From CAZDET01 sp964504335 (lineage in GTDB: Bacteria > Bacteroidota > Bacteroidia > Chitinophagales > Saprospiraceae): 40,353 bases of DNA. The notes beneath the pieces were generated by a model, which was given only the letters and a program-made list of their open reading frames with translations, made no database searches and was not told where the DNA came from. The stretch covers positions 1 to 40,353 of the forward strand of contig CAZDET010000049.1 in assembly GCA_964504335.1 (NCBI GenBank), in the 5' to 3' direction. Below, in pieces: positions 40,308 to 40,353 of this stretch; the first letter of the stretch is position 1; each line of letters opens with the position of its first letter. The translations under genes were made by a program, and so were the position numbers.

Positions 40308-40353
40308 CATCCGCTTCGTCAGAGAGGCGCACAGGAAGCAAGAAATTGATCTT
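40308..40353 (+). ncRNA. Probable start of rRNA operon leader (partial)
   Basis: Behind P2 the transcript would begin near CGCTTCGTCAGAGAGG and reach AAGAAATTGATCTT at the window end. Bacteroidota 16S rRNA leaders often contain a segment like TTGATCTTTGACAT shortly before the 16S gene, so a rRNA operon probably starts here. The 16S sequence itself is not in the window; this is inference from two tandem promoters and the leader wording. Confidence 0.5.

Overview
The window looks like a chromosomal segment of a marine-type Bacteroidota, most likely a Saprospiria/Lewinella-like bacterium. Signs seen in the sequence are promoters of the TTTG-N19-TAnnTTTG type, little sign of Shine-Dalgarno sites, a type IX secretion C-terminal sorting domain, DUF2723 and DUF3127 proteins, an lpxK lipid A gene, a GC content a little above 50 percent, and long intergenic strings of short degenerate words. 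The lineage is an inference from gene content; no search could be run.

Layout. 0-5.4 kb: secreted M48 peptidase, an MscS channel, then a tight operon lpxK - glycosyltransferase - ECF sigma factor. 5.4-6.3 kb: two small exported proteins on the minus strand behind a strong hairpin. 6.8-10.9 kb: a protein with a recombinase-like DNA-binding stretch, convergent with a 984-residue TPR-CHAT protease-like protein. 11-17.1 kb: secreted esterase, membrane protein, a second MscS channel, a TPR protein and rlmN. 17.1-22.3 kb: the accessory island described below. 22.3-31 kb: tRNA-Asn, a PfkB kinase, htpG, an M28 peptidase and a DUF2723 TMEM260-like membrane protein. 31-36 kb: a small membrane protein, RluA-type pseudouridine synthase, rsmG, an ArsC/Spx-like protein, a DUF3127 protein with an SSB-like tail, two small unknown proteins and a divergent NRAMP transporter. 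36-39 kb, minus strand: a Cys-less peroxiredoxin-like protein, clpS and aat (an N-degron unit), then an FG-GAP T9SS cargo protein. 39-40.35 kb: an EamA transporter, then two good promoters and what looks like the start of an rRNA operon leader that runs off the window.

The most interesting part is 17.1-22.3 kb. Two genes encode formylglycine-generating-enzyme/C-type-lectin-fold proteins that lack the catalytic FGE cysteines. Their 3' parts are nearly identical over 270 bp and then differ, just before the stop codon, at 20 aligned nucleotides. All 20 are at codon positions 1 or 2, and 19 have an adenine in one of the two copies. This is the signature of adenine-directed mutagenic homing by a diversity-generating retroelement (DGR). 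A GC hairpin follows each variable region. Between them, 61 nt behind the first, lies a 944-residue LRR-Roc-COR GTPase with a C-terminal CHAT (caspase-like) protease domain. Pairs of 31-bp imperfect hairpins and about 85-bp direct repeats flank the units. I read this as a hypervariable ligand sensor wired to an NLR-like GTPase/protease effector. No reverse transcriptase or template repeat is in the window, so mutagenesis would have to act from elsewhere in the genome.
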